DNA of 64,000 nucleotides. It comes from Planosporangium sp963837285. GTDB lineage: Bacteria > Actinomycetota > Actinomycetes > Mycobacteriales > Micromonosporaceae. The stretch spans positions 248,001-312,000 of the forward strand of contig CAWIMS010000001.1 of NCBI GenBank assembly GCA_963837285.1. Direction: 5' to 3'. Positions 1-7,364 of this stretch are shown one piece after another (the stretch's first letter is position 1; every line of letters begins with the position of its first letter). Position numbers and translations under genes: made by a program. A model generated the notes under the pieces. The model had not been told where the DNA came from, did not search any database, and saw nothing but the letters and a program-made list of their open reading frames with translations.

Positions 1-2
1 CG

Positions 3-150
3 TCAGGTACTCGAGATGACTGGCACCACTGGCCTCGATGACCTCGGCAGCCGTGTGCCGTCCTGGCCGGCCTGGTCGAGCAGCCGCCGGCCCTCCGGCG
101 TGTCCGGACGTACGAGCGCGACCGGAACGTTGTTGCGGTCAAGCACTTCG
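3..150 (-). pseudogene. Possible degraded gene fragment at window edge
   Basis: The minus strand reads VPVALVRPDTPEGRRLL in frame with high-GC third positions and then meets a stop at the very edge of the window. A second minus-strand frame continues with plausible coding sequence (EVIEASGASHLEYL), which suggests a frameshift near base 50. I do not recognise the family with confidence; the motif vaguely resembles the regulatory N-terminus of some thioredoxin-reductase-like proteins. The fragment may be a remnant or the damaged end of a gene lying outside the window. Confidence 0.2.
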
Positions 151-165
151 CGCGGCTCCGCTCAG

Positions 166-404
166 ACTCCAGAATGTACACTCGTCCACCTGCCGCGTCT
201 CGGTCCACAATGGAGACGCCGGCTCCGGGCACTATGTGGAGGGAACGAACGTCCCGCCGGGCAACGCGACCAGCTGCACTGAGTACAAAGGACTGTTGGT
301 CACCCCGCCCGACGAGACGCACTCGGTACGCGTGGATGTCACCGCCAACGGCTGCGACGGGCTACAGATCCACCCGGTCGTTCCCGGTGACACCGGCGAT
401 CTAA
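166..404 (+). pseudogene. Possible remnant of a secreted-protein gene
   Basis: One plus-strand frame between about 166 and 400 has coding-like composition, with nearly all third positions G or C. It reads a Cys-containing sequence including NATSCTEYKGLLVTPPDE and VTANGCDGLQIHPVV. There is no credible start codon or ribosome binding site. The frame runs into the convergent YbaB-like gene without a stop of its own, while a neighbouring frame has a stop at 402-404. This looks like the C-terminal remnant of an exported protein of unknown function. Confidence 0.22.
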
Positions 405-808
405 CTCCTTGGCGACTCCTCATCGTCCGGCGGTTCCGGGAACCGCCGGACGAAACCATCAACCACCGCACGACCGGTCTCCGAGTCGGCCCCCACCGTC
501 TCGTCGGCGATCTCGGCAACCCTCGCGGCCAGCGACGCCTGCGCCCGCCGCATCACGGACATCACCTGCGCGGCGATTTCGCTTGCCGGCCAGTGCAGCA
601 CGCGGTCGTCCATCCGAAGGTCGGTCATCACCCCGGAACCGGCGACCGTCACCCGCACAGCGCCGTCCCGCCCCGACGCGGACACCGACAGTATCGAAAC
701 CCGCTCCGACAGCTCCTGCGCTGCCTGGGCGCGCGCCGAAATGCTCGCCGCCCAGGTATCGACCCACTCTTCGGCACCTTCATTGGCAGCACTGAATGGC
801 ATCGCCAT
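401..808 (-). CDS. YbaB/EbfC-like DNA-binding family protein
   Basis: This 135-residue protein has an acidic N-terminal helix, then the YbaB-type pattern: a strand containing SGRDGAVRVTVAGSGVMTDLRMDD (about residues 45-70) followed by a long helix and an acidic C-terminus. YbaB/EbfC proteins are small dimeric nucleoid-associated factors. In actinomycetes, distant versions like this one often sit beside WXG100 or secretion genes and are annotated only as YbaB/EbfC family. No partner gene is evident here. Its stop lies against the remnant at the left edge. The family assignment is good, but the DNA-binding role is inferred from the family only. Confidence 0.7.
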   Translation of the reverse strand: MAMPFSAANEGAEEWVDTWAASISARAQAAQELSERVSILSVSASGRDGAVRVTVAGSGVMTDLRMDDRVLHWPASEIAAQVMSVMRRAQASLAARVAEIADETVGADSETGRAVVDGFVRRFPEPPDDEESPRS

Positions 809-882
809 CGTCCGCCGTCACCCCCCAGTACGAAAACATCGGCCCGTCACGCTACCGAAGACGGCCCGATGTGATATGCCCG

Positions 883-1068
883 CTATGGCTGCGGTGGGGT
901 AACAGTCTGCTCCGATGTCCGATGTTCCCGTGCGGTGTCCAGGCCGGCCTCGCGTAGTCGTGAGTCGGCCAGGATCGCCTCGGCCTGTGCCTCCGGATCG
1001 TCGCTGCCGGCCGCCCGTTCCTCGGGGAGCAGTTCAGCGGCCCGGCTCTCGATGCGCTCTTTGCCCAT
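883..1068 (-). CDS. Small conserved acidic hypothetical protein
   Basis: This 61-residue protein starts MGKERIESRAAELLPEE and contains the segment DDPEAQAEAILADSRLRE, which is rich in Asp, Glu and Ala. It has no cysteines, membrane segment or signal peptide. Similar short proteins ending in a polar, disordered tail are common in actinomycetes. I chose the ATG at 1066-1068 because the sequence upstream loses coding character. It is divergent from the YbaK-type gene that starts at 1090, so the two share a short control region. The function is unknown. Confidence 0.55.
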   Translation of the reverse strand: MGKERIESRAAELLPEERAAGSDDPEAQAEAILADSRLREAGLDTAREHRTSEQTVTPPQP

Positions 1069-1089
1069 GATCTGGGTCGTACCCGCCAG

Positions 1090-1689
1090 GTGAGCGCGGC
1101 AACCCCATGTCGCTTTGACGCCCTGGACCGACCTGGACAGGATGGGATCGTGATTGGAGCCTTGCGGACCGAGCCCGCCCGTGACCGTCCTGACCTGCTG
1201 GCCGCACCCGTGGTCAAGGCGCTTGAGACCTGGCCCGAGCCGGACGTGCTCGTCGCGCCGATTGACCCGGAGCTTGCCGACACGGCGGCTTTCTGCGCGG
1301 CGTACGACGTGGGGTTGGACATCTCCGCCAACTGCGTGATCGTGTCCGGAAAGCGCGAGGGCGAGCTGCGCTATGTGGCCTGCATGATCCTCGCGACCAC
1401 GCGGGCCGACGTGAACGGTGTGGTGCGGCGGCGCCTCGACGTGCGGAAGGCCAGCTTCGCGCCGATGGACACCGCAGTCGCCGAGACCGGCATGGAGTAC
1501 GGCGGGATCACGCCGATCGGGTTGCCCGCGGAGTGGCCGGTCCTGGTCGACTCCCGGATCGTCACGAAGCCGTACGTGATCATCGGCAGCGGTGTGCGGC
1601 ACAGCAAGATCGCGCTGCCCGGCGCGGCGCTCGGCCGGCTGCCGGGTGCGGAGGTCATCGAGGGGCTCGCACGGGACATCGACGGATAG
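1090..1689 (+). CDS. YbaK/EbsC-type aminoacyl-tRNA editing domain protein
   Basis: The protein belongs to the YbaK/ProX superfamily of free-standing editing domains, which hydrolyse mischarged tRNAs such as Cys- or Ala-tRNA(Pro). Supporting features are the central ADTAAFCAAYDV and SANCVIVSGKREGELRYVAC blocks, the lysine-bearing block DVRKASFAPMD, and the C-terminal MEYGGITPIGLP. At up to 199 residues it matches the family size. The GTG at 1090 is the first start; in-frame GTG 1150 or TTG 1162 would give a closer family length. A proline-tRNA-type editing factor lying 1 kb from a damaged proS is suggestive but may be coincidence. Confidence 0.8.
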   Translation: MSAATPCRFDALDRPGQDGIVIGALRTEPARDRPDLLAAPVVKALETWPEPDVLVAPIDPELADTAAFCAAYDVGLDISANCVIVSGKREGELRYVACMILATTRADVNGVVRRRLDVRKASFAPMDTAVAETGMEYGGITPIGLPAEWPVLVDSRIVTKPYVIIGSGVRHSKIALPGAALGRLPGAEVIEGLARDIDG

Positions 1690-1716
1690 CCATACCGTTG
1701 CACGTGAAACCATGCA

Positions 1717-2139
1717 TCAGCGCTGGTCGCGCACCTGTCGCTGGAGCCGGGCGAGGATGGCGCCGCCACCGCGTACCCGCAGCGGGCTGATCGCCTGGGC
1801 CAGGCCCATCCGTTGGTAGAGATCACCGGGAACCGCGAGCACCTCGTCGACCGTGGCGCCGGCGAGCCCTTCGGCGAGGATGCCGGCGAACGCCCGGGTG
1901 GTCGGCGCCTCGGGTGGGCAGTCGAACCACAGCTCGACCCGGCGGTCATCATCGACGACGGCGCGCAGGAAGAACGGCGTCTGGCACTCGGGCACCTGTT
2001 CCATGCCGACGTGGCCGGCCAGTTCGGCGGGCAACGGCGGCACCGCGTCGGAGTATTCGAGCAGCATCTCCAGCACGACGTCGCGCGGCGCGTCGGCGAA
2101 CTCGTCGACGATCTCGGCCAGTCGGGCAGGCATGTCCAT
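1717..2139 (-). CDS. SufE family sulfur acceptor protein
   Basis: SufE proteins take persulfide sulfur from a cysteine desulfurase and stimulate Fe-S cluster assembly in the cytoplasm. This 140-residue protein has the expected fold signature. It has an N-terminal helical part (MDMPARLAEIVDEFADAPRD), the sulfur-accepting cysteine in VPECQTPFFL (Cys52), the strand VELWFDCPPEAPTTRAFAGIL, and a helical C-terminus ending in the conserved G-L-A-x-x-I pattern. The start MDMPARL was chosen because upstream codons fall inside a perfect inverted repeat. Actinobacteria often pair sufE with a sulfurtransferase; here a rhodanese lies 5 kb away instead. Confidence 0.88.
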   Translation of the reverse strand: MDMPARLAEIVDEFADAPRDVVLEMLLEYSDAVPPLPAELAGHVGMEQVPECQTPFFLRAVVDDDRRVELWFDCPPEAPTTRAFAGILAEGLAGATVDEVLAVPGDLYQRMGLAQAISPLRVRGGGAILARLQRQVRDQR

Positions 2140-2172
2140 CGCGTTCGAGCCTATCCCCGCCCGCTGCTCAGG

Positions 2173-2236
2173 CGTCGATCTAGGAGTTGTGGCCGGACAA
2201 ATCGGACTCGGAGCGGCCACAACTCCTAGATCGACG
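2173..2236. repeat. Long GATC-containing inverted repeat (copy B1)
   Basis: Two 23-bp arms (2173-2195 and 2214-2236) are perfect reverse complements around an 18-base loop that begins GACAAA. The outer part of the arm is CGTCGATCTAGGA. The same outer arm, total length and GACAAA loop recur at 24,555-24,625. It lies between the SufE start and the CBS-protein stop. It has no U-tract, so it is not a standard intrinsic terminator. Confidence 0.85.
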
Positions 2237-2247
2237 AGCAACCCGGG

Positions 2248-2673
2248 TCAGTTGTTGGGCTCGGCTTTGCTGATCCCGCCGAGTACCGACTCCGGGTCGA
2301 TCTCCTCGGCGAGGTCGCCGATCGAGACGATGCCGACCAGGCTCTGGTCGTCTTCGCAGACCAGCACCCGCCGGACTGCGTGATCGCGCATCAGCAGGGC
2401 CGCGGATTGCACCGTGTCGTCGGGGCGGACAGTGACCAGATCCGAGGTCAGGATCTCGCCGATGGTCGTGCTCGACGGGTCGCAGCGCTCCGCGACCGCG
2501 CGCACCACGATGTCACGGTCGGTGACCAGACCCGCTGGGCTGGAACTGTCGGTCACCACGACGTCACCGATGTCCTGCTCCCGCATGGTCCGGGCGGCCT
2601 CGTCCAGGGTTGTCTCTCTGGGCAGGGAGACGACCTGGGTGGTCATCACCTCACGAACGGTCTGCATCGGCAT
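2248..2673 (-). CDS. Tandem CBS domain protein
   Basis: This 141-residue protein consists of two CBS motifs and little else. The first spans about residues 8-62, with VREVMTTQVVSLP and GLVTDRDIVVRAVAE. The second spans about residues 72-130, with IGEILTSDLVTVRPDDTV and GIVSIGDLAEE. Free-standing CBS pairs bind adenine nucleotides and sense energy state; in actinomycetes many belong to dormancy or stress regulons. There is no fused effector domain, so the partner is unknown. The start ATG at 2671-2673 precedes PMQTVREV; the 23-bp inverted repeat B1 lies just past its stop. Confidence 0.88.
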   Translation of the reverse strand: MPMQTVREVMTTQVVSLPRETTLDEAARTMREQDIGDVVVTDSSSPAGLVTDRDIVVRAVAERCDPSSTTIGEILTSDLVTVRPDDTVQSAALLMRDHAVRRVLVCEDDQSLVGIVSIGDLAEEIDPESVLGGISKAEPNN

Positions 2674-2712
2674 GTCAGGCCTCCGGATCGACTGGGCGTG
2701 ATACCCGGAGTC

Positions 2713-4450
2713 TTACCCACGGTACATATGGCTAATCAGTGCGATCACTTGATCGAGTGGTACCTCCGAGCGGGAACCGTCGTCCGTGTCCGTACCTCGA
2801 CGTACCCGTCGGCGAGCCGGCGGCCAGACCACCACGGCCGGGATGCCGAGCAGCTCGGCGTCGGTGAACTTGACCCCGGCCGAGAGTCCGGGACGGTCGT
2901 CGACCAGGACTCGATGCCCCGGTCGGTCAGCTCGGCCGCGAGCCGCTCGGCGGCCTCCGGTTGACCGGCCGATCCCAGGTACACGAGGTGGACGAACGCG
3001 GGCGCGACCGACGCCGGCCAGACCAGGCCCCGCTCGTCGTGGTGCTGCTCGGCGATCGCGGCCACCGCCCGGGAGACGCCGATGCCGTAGCAGCCCATGG
3101 TCGGCCGGACCGGCTTGCCGTCCGGGCCGAGCACGTCGAGCGCGAACGCGTCGGTGAACCGGCGGCCGAGCTGGAAGATGTGCCCGATCTCGATGCCCCG
3201 GCGCATGCGCCAGCGGGTGGCGCAGGCCGGGCAGGGGTCGCCGGCCCGGACCTCGGCCGCCTCGATCGTGCCGTCCGGGGTGAAGTCCCGACCGCACACC
3301 ACGTTGACCGCGTGCCGGTCCGGCTCGTTGGCGCCGGTCAGCCACGCCGTGCCGGGCACCACGCGGGGGTCGACCAGGTACCGGATGCCGAGCTTGTCGA
3401 GCACCTGCGGCCCGATGTACCCGCGGACCAGCTCCGGGTACGCGGCGAAGTCGTCGAACAGCTCGACCGTCGCCGGGTACAGCGCCGCCTCGACCCGCTT
3501 CAGGTCCACCTCCCGGTCGCCGGGCACGCCGACGACCAGCGGTCGACGCCGGCCGACGTCGAGGACCACGTTCTTGAGCGTGTCGGCGGCGGTCCAGTCG
3601 GCCCGCCCGCCGGCGGCCACCGCGTTGGCCAGCTCGACCAGGGACTCGATCGTGGGGGTCTCCGGGGTGTCGAACACGGCCATCGGCGGGTGCGCGCGTC
3701 CGTGGCCGGCCCGGCGCGGGCGTGGTCACCGCCTCGGTGTTCGCCGCGTAGTCGCAGGCCGTGCAGCCGACGAAGGTGTCCTCGCCGGCCGGCGGTCGCC
3801 CGGCGATGCCAGGAACTCCTCCGACGCGGAGCCGCCCATCGCGCCCGACATCGCCTCGACCATCGTGTACGTCGAGCCCGAGCCGGTCGAAGATCCGCCG
3901 GTACGCCGCGCGCTGCCGGCCGTACGCCGTGGCGCAGCCCGGCGTCGTCGAGGTCGAAGGAGTACGCGTCCTTCATCAGGAACTCGCGCCCGCGCAGCAG
4001 GCCGGCGCGCGGGCGGGCCTCGTCGCGGAACTTGGTCTGGATCTGGAAGAGCGTCACCGGGAAGTCCCGGTAGGAGGTGAACAGGTCCTTCACCAGCAGC
4101 GTGGCCAGCTCCTCGTGGGTCGGGCGCGAGCAGGTGACCGGCGCCCCGCCGGTCGCGGACCCGGAAGAGGTCCGGCCGTACTCGGCCACCGGCCACTCTG
4201 CTCGTACGGCTCGGCGGGCAGCAGCGACGGGAAGCTGCACCTCCTGCGCCCCGATCGCGAGCATCTCCTCGCGCACGATCGCCGTGACCCGGTCGAGTAC
4301 CAGCTTGCCCAGCGGCAGCCAGGTGTACCCGCCCGGTGCGGCGCGGCGGATGTAGCCGGCGCGGACCAGCAGCCGGTGGCTCGGCACCTCGGCGTCGGCC
4401 GGATCCTCGCGCAGCGTCCGGACAAACAGGTGCGACATGCGCAGCAGCAT
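2713..4450 (-). pseudogene. proS: Prolyl-tRNA synthetase, disrupted by many frameshifts
   Basis: All parts of a bacterial-type ProRS (ligation of proline to tRNA-Pro) can be found in order, but in alternating frames. The N-terminus reads MLLRMSHLFVRTLREDPADA, followed by THEELATLLVKDL and RPRAGLLRGREFLMKDAYSFD, the editing insertion, GCYGIGVSRAVAAIAEQHHDE, and a C-terminal anticodon domain ending ISHMYRG. At least ten single-base shifts are needed, most of them between about 3,700 and 4,250, and they include both gains (for example in HAYGRQRAAY and LDYTMVEAM) and losses. A likely leaderless -10 (TAGCCT) lies six bases before the ATG. ProRS is essential, so either a second copy exists or this stretch was poorly sequenced. 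Confidence 0.85.
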
Positions 4451-4552
4451 GGCGGCAGGCTACGTCGGTCGGTGTGGCCGAGAAAACAGGGTTATGGGTT
4501 GACCGACCGCCCGCCGATGCTGCCAAGATGCCCTAGCGGGGAAGGGGTACAG

Positions 4553-5365
4553 ATGTCGTGGCGCAGCTTCGTTGCCTTGGGCGACAGTTTCACCGAAGGA
4601 CTGGACGATCCCGATCCGGGCGGCGTGGGGTACCGCGGCTGGGCCGACCTGGTCGCCCGGCGCCTGGCGGCGGAAGCGGCGCGCGATGGCGGCGAGGCGG
4701 CGACCGACGGCGGTGAGTTCCACTACGCCAACCTCGCGATCCGGGGTCGGCTCTTCGCCGGCGTGCTGAAGGAGCAGGTGCCGCTCGCCCGCGCCATGCG
4801 CCCCGATCTGATCAGCTTCGCCGCGGGCGGCAACGACGCGCTGCGCCGCAGCTTCGACGGCCCGGCGCTGGTGGCCCGGTACGACGAGGTGATCGGCGAG
4901 CTGCGCGCGACCGGCGCCGACGTGATCCTGTTCCGGTCGGCCGACCTGACCCGGCGGCTGCCGGCCCGGCGGATCGTGCTGGCCCGGGCGAACCTGATCA
5001 ACGACGCGGCGACGGACGTCGCCAAGCGCCACGGCGCGTATCTGGTCGACCTGTGGGCCGACGACGAGCTTGCCGAGAACGGTCTCATGTGGAGCGAGGA
5101 CCGGCTGCATCTGTCGAGCGCCGGGCACCGCCGGGTGGCCGGTCACGTGCTCCGGGTGCTCAGGGTGGAACCGGATCCGGAGTGGCTGCGCTCGCCCGGC
5201 GTACCAGCCCCGCTGTCCTGGTCGTCGGCGCGGATGGCCGACGCGCGATGGGTGGCCCGGCACCTCGCGCCATGGCTGAAGCGCCGCCTGGCGGGCCGCT
5301 CGTCGGGCGACCTCGTCCGGCCCAAGCGCCCCGAGCTTGGCCCGGTCGAGCTCACCGCGGAGTAG
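4553..5365 (+). CDS. SGNH/GDSL family hydrolase
   Basis: This is a 270-residue cytoplasmic-looking esterase/lipase of the SGNH superfamily. Block I is VALGDSFTEG with nucleophile Ser12, block III is FAAGGNDALRR, and block V is DRLHLSSAGH with the catalytic Asp and His. There is no signal peptide, which is unusual for a lipase but common in this actinobacterial subgroup. The ATG at 4553 follows a strong GGGGAAGGGG ribosome binding site. It is divergent from proS, with about 100 bp between the starts. The substrate is unknown; deacylation of small esters is the family-level expectation. Confidence 0.88.
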   Translation: MSWRSFVALGDSFTEGLDDPDPGGVGYRGWADLVARRLAAEAARDGGEAATDGGEFHYANLAIRGRLFAGVLKEQVPLARAMRPDLISFAAGGNDALRRSFDGPALVARYDEVIGELRATGADVILFRSADLTRRLPARRIVLARANLINDAATDVAKRHGAYLVDLWADDELAENGLMWSEDRLHLSSAGHRRVAGHVLRVLRVEPDPEWLRSPGVPAPLSWSSARMADARWVARHLAPWLKRRLAGRSSGDLVRPKRPELGPVELTAE

Positions 5366-5374
5366 CGCGCTCAA

Positions 5375-5448
5375 GATCCCCGCAACTTGGGCGAAGCTGC
5401 GGTGTCCAGCGCCGAGGTAGCAGCAACTTCGCCCAAGTTGCGGGGATC
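5375..5448. repeat. Long GATC-bounded inverted repeat (copy C1)
   Basis: Perfect 22-bp arms (5375-5396 and 5427-5448) begin GATCCCCGCAACTTGGG and enclose a 30-base loop that itself has CTGC/GCAG ends. It fills the space between the convergent SGNH hydrolase and the small CxxCG gene, so it could serve as a bidirectional terminator. It shares the layout GATC-N4-CAACTT with the family A elements listed below but not their full sequence. Confidence 0.8.
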
Positions 5449-5463
5449 GCCGAGGCGCTGACG

Positions 5464-5706
5464 TTACATCTGCCCGTCGCGGAACCAGAAGAACCGGGCG
5501 CGCAACTCCTCGGTCGACACGTCGGGTAGATCGGCAGCGGCGTCCACGAAGTCGATGTTCATAAACAGAGCAAATTGGATCGAGGCGTCGCGGAAGTCTT
5601 CGAGGAGCTGGGCGCGTCGAGTCGCGCAGGGATAGTCGTCGCCACAGACGACGCAGGTCCACGTCGGGCGGGCAGGCAGGTGGTACGCGATCACCGTTCG
5701 CTCCAC
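5464..5706 (-). CDS. Small protein with CVVCG-x4-PC motif
   Basis: This 80-residue hypothetical protein has the core WTCVVCGDDYPCATRRAQLL followed by a helical C-terminal half (FALFMNIDFVDAAADLP). The CxxCG-x(4)-C spacing suggests a small metal- or cluster-binding knuckle, although only three cysteines are present. Short proteins with a W-x-C-x-x-C-G-x-x-(W/Y)-P-C motif are recurrent in Micromonosporaceae, sometimes annotated as flavin-reductase-like without real evidence. It overlaps the next minus-strand gene by 16 bases, so the pair is probably co-transcribed. The function is unknown. Confidence 0.6.
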   Translation of the reverse strand: MERTVIAYHLPARPTWTCVVCGDDYPCATRRAQLLEDFRDASIQFALFMNIDFVDAAADLPDVSTEELRARFFWFRDGQM

Positions 5707-5876
5707 TGCCTGAGCACGCTGGCGGTCAGCGGCGTCTCGCCGGTCAGCTCATCGAGGGCTCGCTCGCGCGATTCGCATGGCCACCGCTCGCCGCAGCAGC
5801 TGCACCGAAGTCCAAAGAGGCCAGCCGGCACCGGTTGGTGCCCGACAAGGACGATGTACAGATCAGCGCGGTCCAC
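5691..5876 (-). CDS. Small protein with CSCCG-x-RWPC motif
   Basis: A second small protein of the same style lies immediately upstream and overlaps the previous gene. It reads ADLYIVLVGHQPVPAG and then LRCSCCGERWPCESRERAL, so the CxxCGxxWPC knuckle is conserved in both. I chose GTG at 5874-5876 because an AGGGGG stretch lies just upstream on the minus strand; a longer reading from 5930 adds 18 poorly convincing residues. Two adjacent paralogue-like knuckle proteins upstream of an XRE-PLD regulator may form a functional set, but the role is unknown. Confidence 0.5.
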   Translation of the reverse strand: MDRADLYIVLVGHQPVPAGLFGLRCSCCGERWPCESRERALDELTGETPLTASVLRQWSER

Positions 5877-6033
5877 GCCACCCCCTGGCTGACTAGGGTG
5901 CGGTTTCCCGGATGGGATCGGCCTTTGCACCTGCGTGTTACAGACAGTAGGACTGTCGATCGGGACGCCTGAACGTCCTTCGGGACGCTTTCAGCGACAC
6001 TTTTGCGTCCTCGTACCGTCCGGAGACGTCCGC

Positions 6034-6046
6034 TACGGTTGTCGGC
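6034..6046 (+). promoter_or_regulatory. Leaderless promoter of the XRE-PLD gene
   Basis: TACGGT (6034-6039) matches an actinobacterial -10 element and ends seven bases before the GTG start at 6047, with no ribosome binding site between. That spacing is typical of leaderless transcripts. The sequence upstream carries two GGGACGC(C/T)T copies that could be a regulator site. Confidence 0.5.
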
Positions 6047-6829
6047 GTGAACGAGCGGTTGCGTACCGCGATGCTTCGCGCCGGGATGGACGCACCTATG
6101 CTGGCCCGAGCGGTCGAGGTCGACGTCAAGACCGTCGATCGATGGATCCGCGGACGGACACCCCGGACCCGCACTCGCCTCACGGTCGCGTCTGTTCTTG
6201 GCGACACCGAGGCAAATCTCTGGCCGAGCAGTCGCCCCGATCAGGCGCCGGGCACTACTTCGACGGCAGAAGTCGTCGGAGCTTGGGCGCACCGGGCGGA
6301 CGTACCGACGGACTTATGGTTGTCGCTCCTTGGCGCGACACGGGAACGCATCGACCTACTCGGATATGCCTACCCGTTCCTGTTTGAGATCGCGCCGCAG
6401 GTCGTCGCGACGATCCGAAAGGCAGCAGCCAATGGCGCTCGGGTCCGCATCGCGGTAGCCGATCCGGAGTGCCCACATGTCGCTGAACGGGACGCGTTGG
6501 AGCAGCTCGGCGGCACACTCGCGGGCCGGATCCGGCTTGCGCTGATGTGGTTGTCCGACCTCGACGGCCTGGTCAACGTCACTGTCGGAGTACATCAGGT
6601 CCACCTGTACAACTCGGTGTTCCACTTCGACGACCAGATGATCGTCACCCCGCACCTGTTCAGGGCGCACGGCTATCAACACCCGACCCTGCATTTGCGA
6701 AGGCTGTCCGCACACGGGATCTTCGAGTCGTTCGCGGAACAGTTCCAACAAATCTGGGACACCGTCCGACCAGTGACGACGACGGGAGCCAAACATGGCA
6801 CGCCGGATCGACTACTACAACGATCCTGA
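6047..6829 (+). CDS. XRE-type regulator with PLD-like C-terminal domain
   Basis: Residues 1-55 form a helix-turn-helix of the XRE type (LARAVEVDVKTVDRWIRGRTP). Residues about 75-245 resemble the phospholipase D-like domain of the actinobacterial DUF5919 group, with AHRADVPTDLWLSLLGATRE, ARVRIAVADPECPHVAERD and VHLYNSVFHFDDQMIVTPH. The HxK catalytic signature of active PLDs is not preserved, so the domain probably senses or binds a ligand. It is leaderless with a GTG start. Its 3' end overlaps the Nudix gene by 35 bases in another frame, implying coupled expression. Gene pairs of this kind recur in Streptomyces and Micromonosporaceae without a defined pathway. Confidence 0.82.
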   Translation: MNERLRTAMLRAGMDAPMLARAVEVDVKTVDRWIRGRTPRTRTRLTVASVLGDTEANLWPSSRPDQAPGTTSTAEVVGAWAHRADVPTDLWLSLLGATRERIDLLGYAYPFLFEIAPQVVATIRKAAANGARVRIAVADPECPHVAERDALEQLGGTLAGRIRLALMWLSDLDGLVNVTVGVHQVHLYNSVFHFDDQMIVTPHLFRAHGYQHPTLHLRRLSAHGIFESFAEQFQQIWDTVRPVTTTGAKHGTPDRLLQRS

Positions 6830-7268
6830 CGCTCCGCCGGCCAACTCTCTGGTACCGGGCGGACAGGCACTCGTTGCCAATGAGCAGGGGCGGGTGCTGA
6901 TGCAACGGCGTGCCGACTCCGGCAACTGGTCGTTGCCCGGCGGCGTCATGGAGATCGGCGAGACCATCGGCCAAGCGGTGGTGCGCGAGGTCAGAGAAGA
7001 GACCGGCCTAGACGTCGAGCTGACCGGAGTCCTCGGTATCTACACCGACCCTGCGCACGTCATCGCCTACGCAGACGGCGAGGTCCGGCAAGAGTTCGTC
7101 GTGGCCTTCACCGGCCGCGCGATCGGTGGAGAGCTGCGCGGAAGCGAGGAATCGACCGAGGTGCGGTTTGTCGATCCGGCCGAGCTAACGGAGTTGCCGG
7201 CGCACGAGACGGTCCGACTTAGGCTTCGACACTACGCGGAGTGGCGCGGACTGCCGCATATCGGATGA
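6795..7268 (+). CDS. Nudix hydrolase
   Basis: This 157-residue pyrophosphohydrolase has a complete Nudix box (about residues 49-72), GGVMEIGETIGQAVVREVRE followed by ETGL, including the REVREE metal-binding glutamates. The N-terminal PGGQALVANEQGRVLMQRRA strand pair is also typical. The family cleaves nucleoside diphosphates linked to another group; the substrate cannot be read from sequence. The ATG at 6795 lies inside the preceding regulator gene, so translation is likely coupled, and the regulator's PLD-like domain may sense the substrate or product. Confidence 0.9.
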   Translation: MARRIDYYNDPDAPPANSLVPGGQALVANEQGRVLMQRRADSGNWSLPGGVMEIGETIGQAVVREVREETGLDVELTGVLGIYTDPAHVIAYADGEVRQEFVVAFTGRAIGGELRGSEESTEVRFVDPAELTELPAHETVRLRLRHYAEWRGLPHIG

Positions 7269-7281
7269 ACACGCTCTCCAA

Positions 7282-7322
7282 CTTCTCCAAGATCGGCGAG
7301 CGGCTTCTCCAAGATCGGCGAG
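7282..7322. repeat. 19-bp direct repeat after the Nudix gene
   Basis: CTTCTCCAAGATCGGCGAG occurs at 7282-7300 and again at 7304-7322, separated by three bases. The second copy ends in GAGAAG, which can pair with its own CTTCTC start and form a small hairpin. It lies between the Nudix stop and the leaderless promoter of the sulfurtransferase, so it may contribute to transcript ending. Confidence 0.7.
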
Positions 7323-7364
7323 AAGAGGCCGAGGGGATCCGCGAGCCGGACTAACTTGGGACCT

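Noticed and set aside
883..1713. Long minus-strand frame antisense to the YbaK-type gene
   Set aside because: Only its last 61 codons (883-1068) look coding; the rest is shadow of the plus-strand editing-domain gene.
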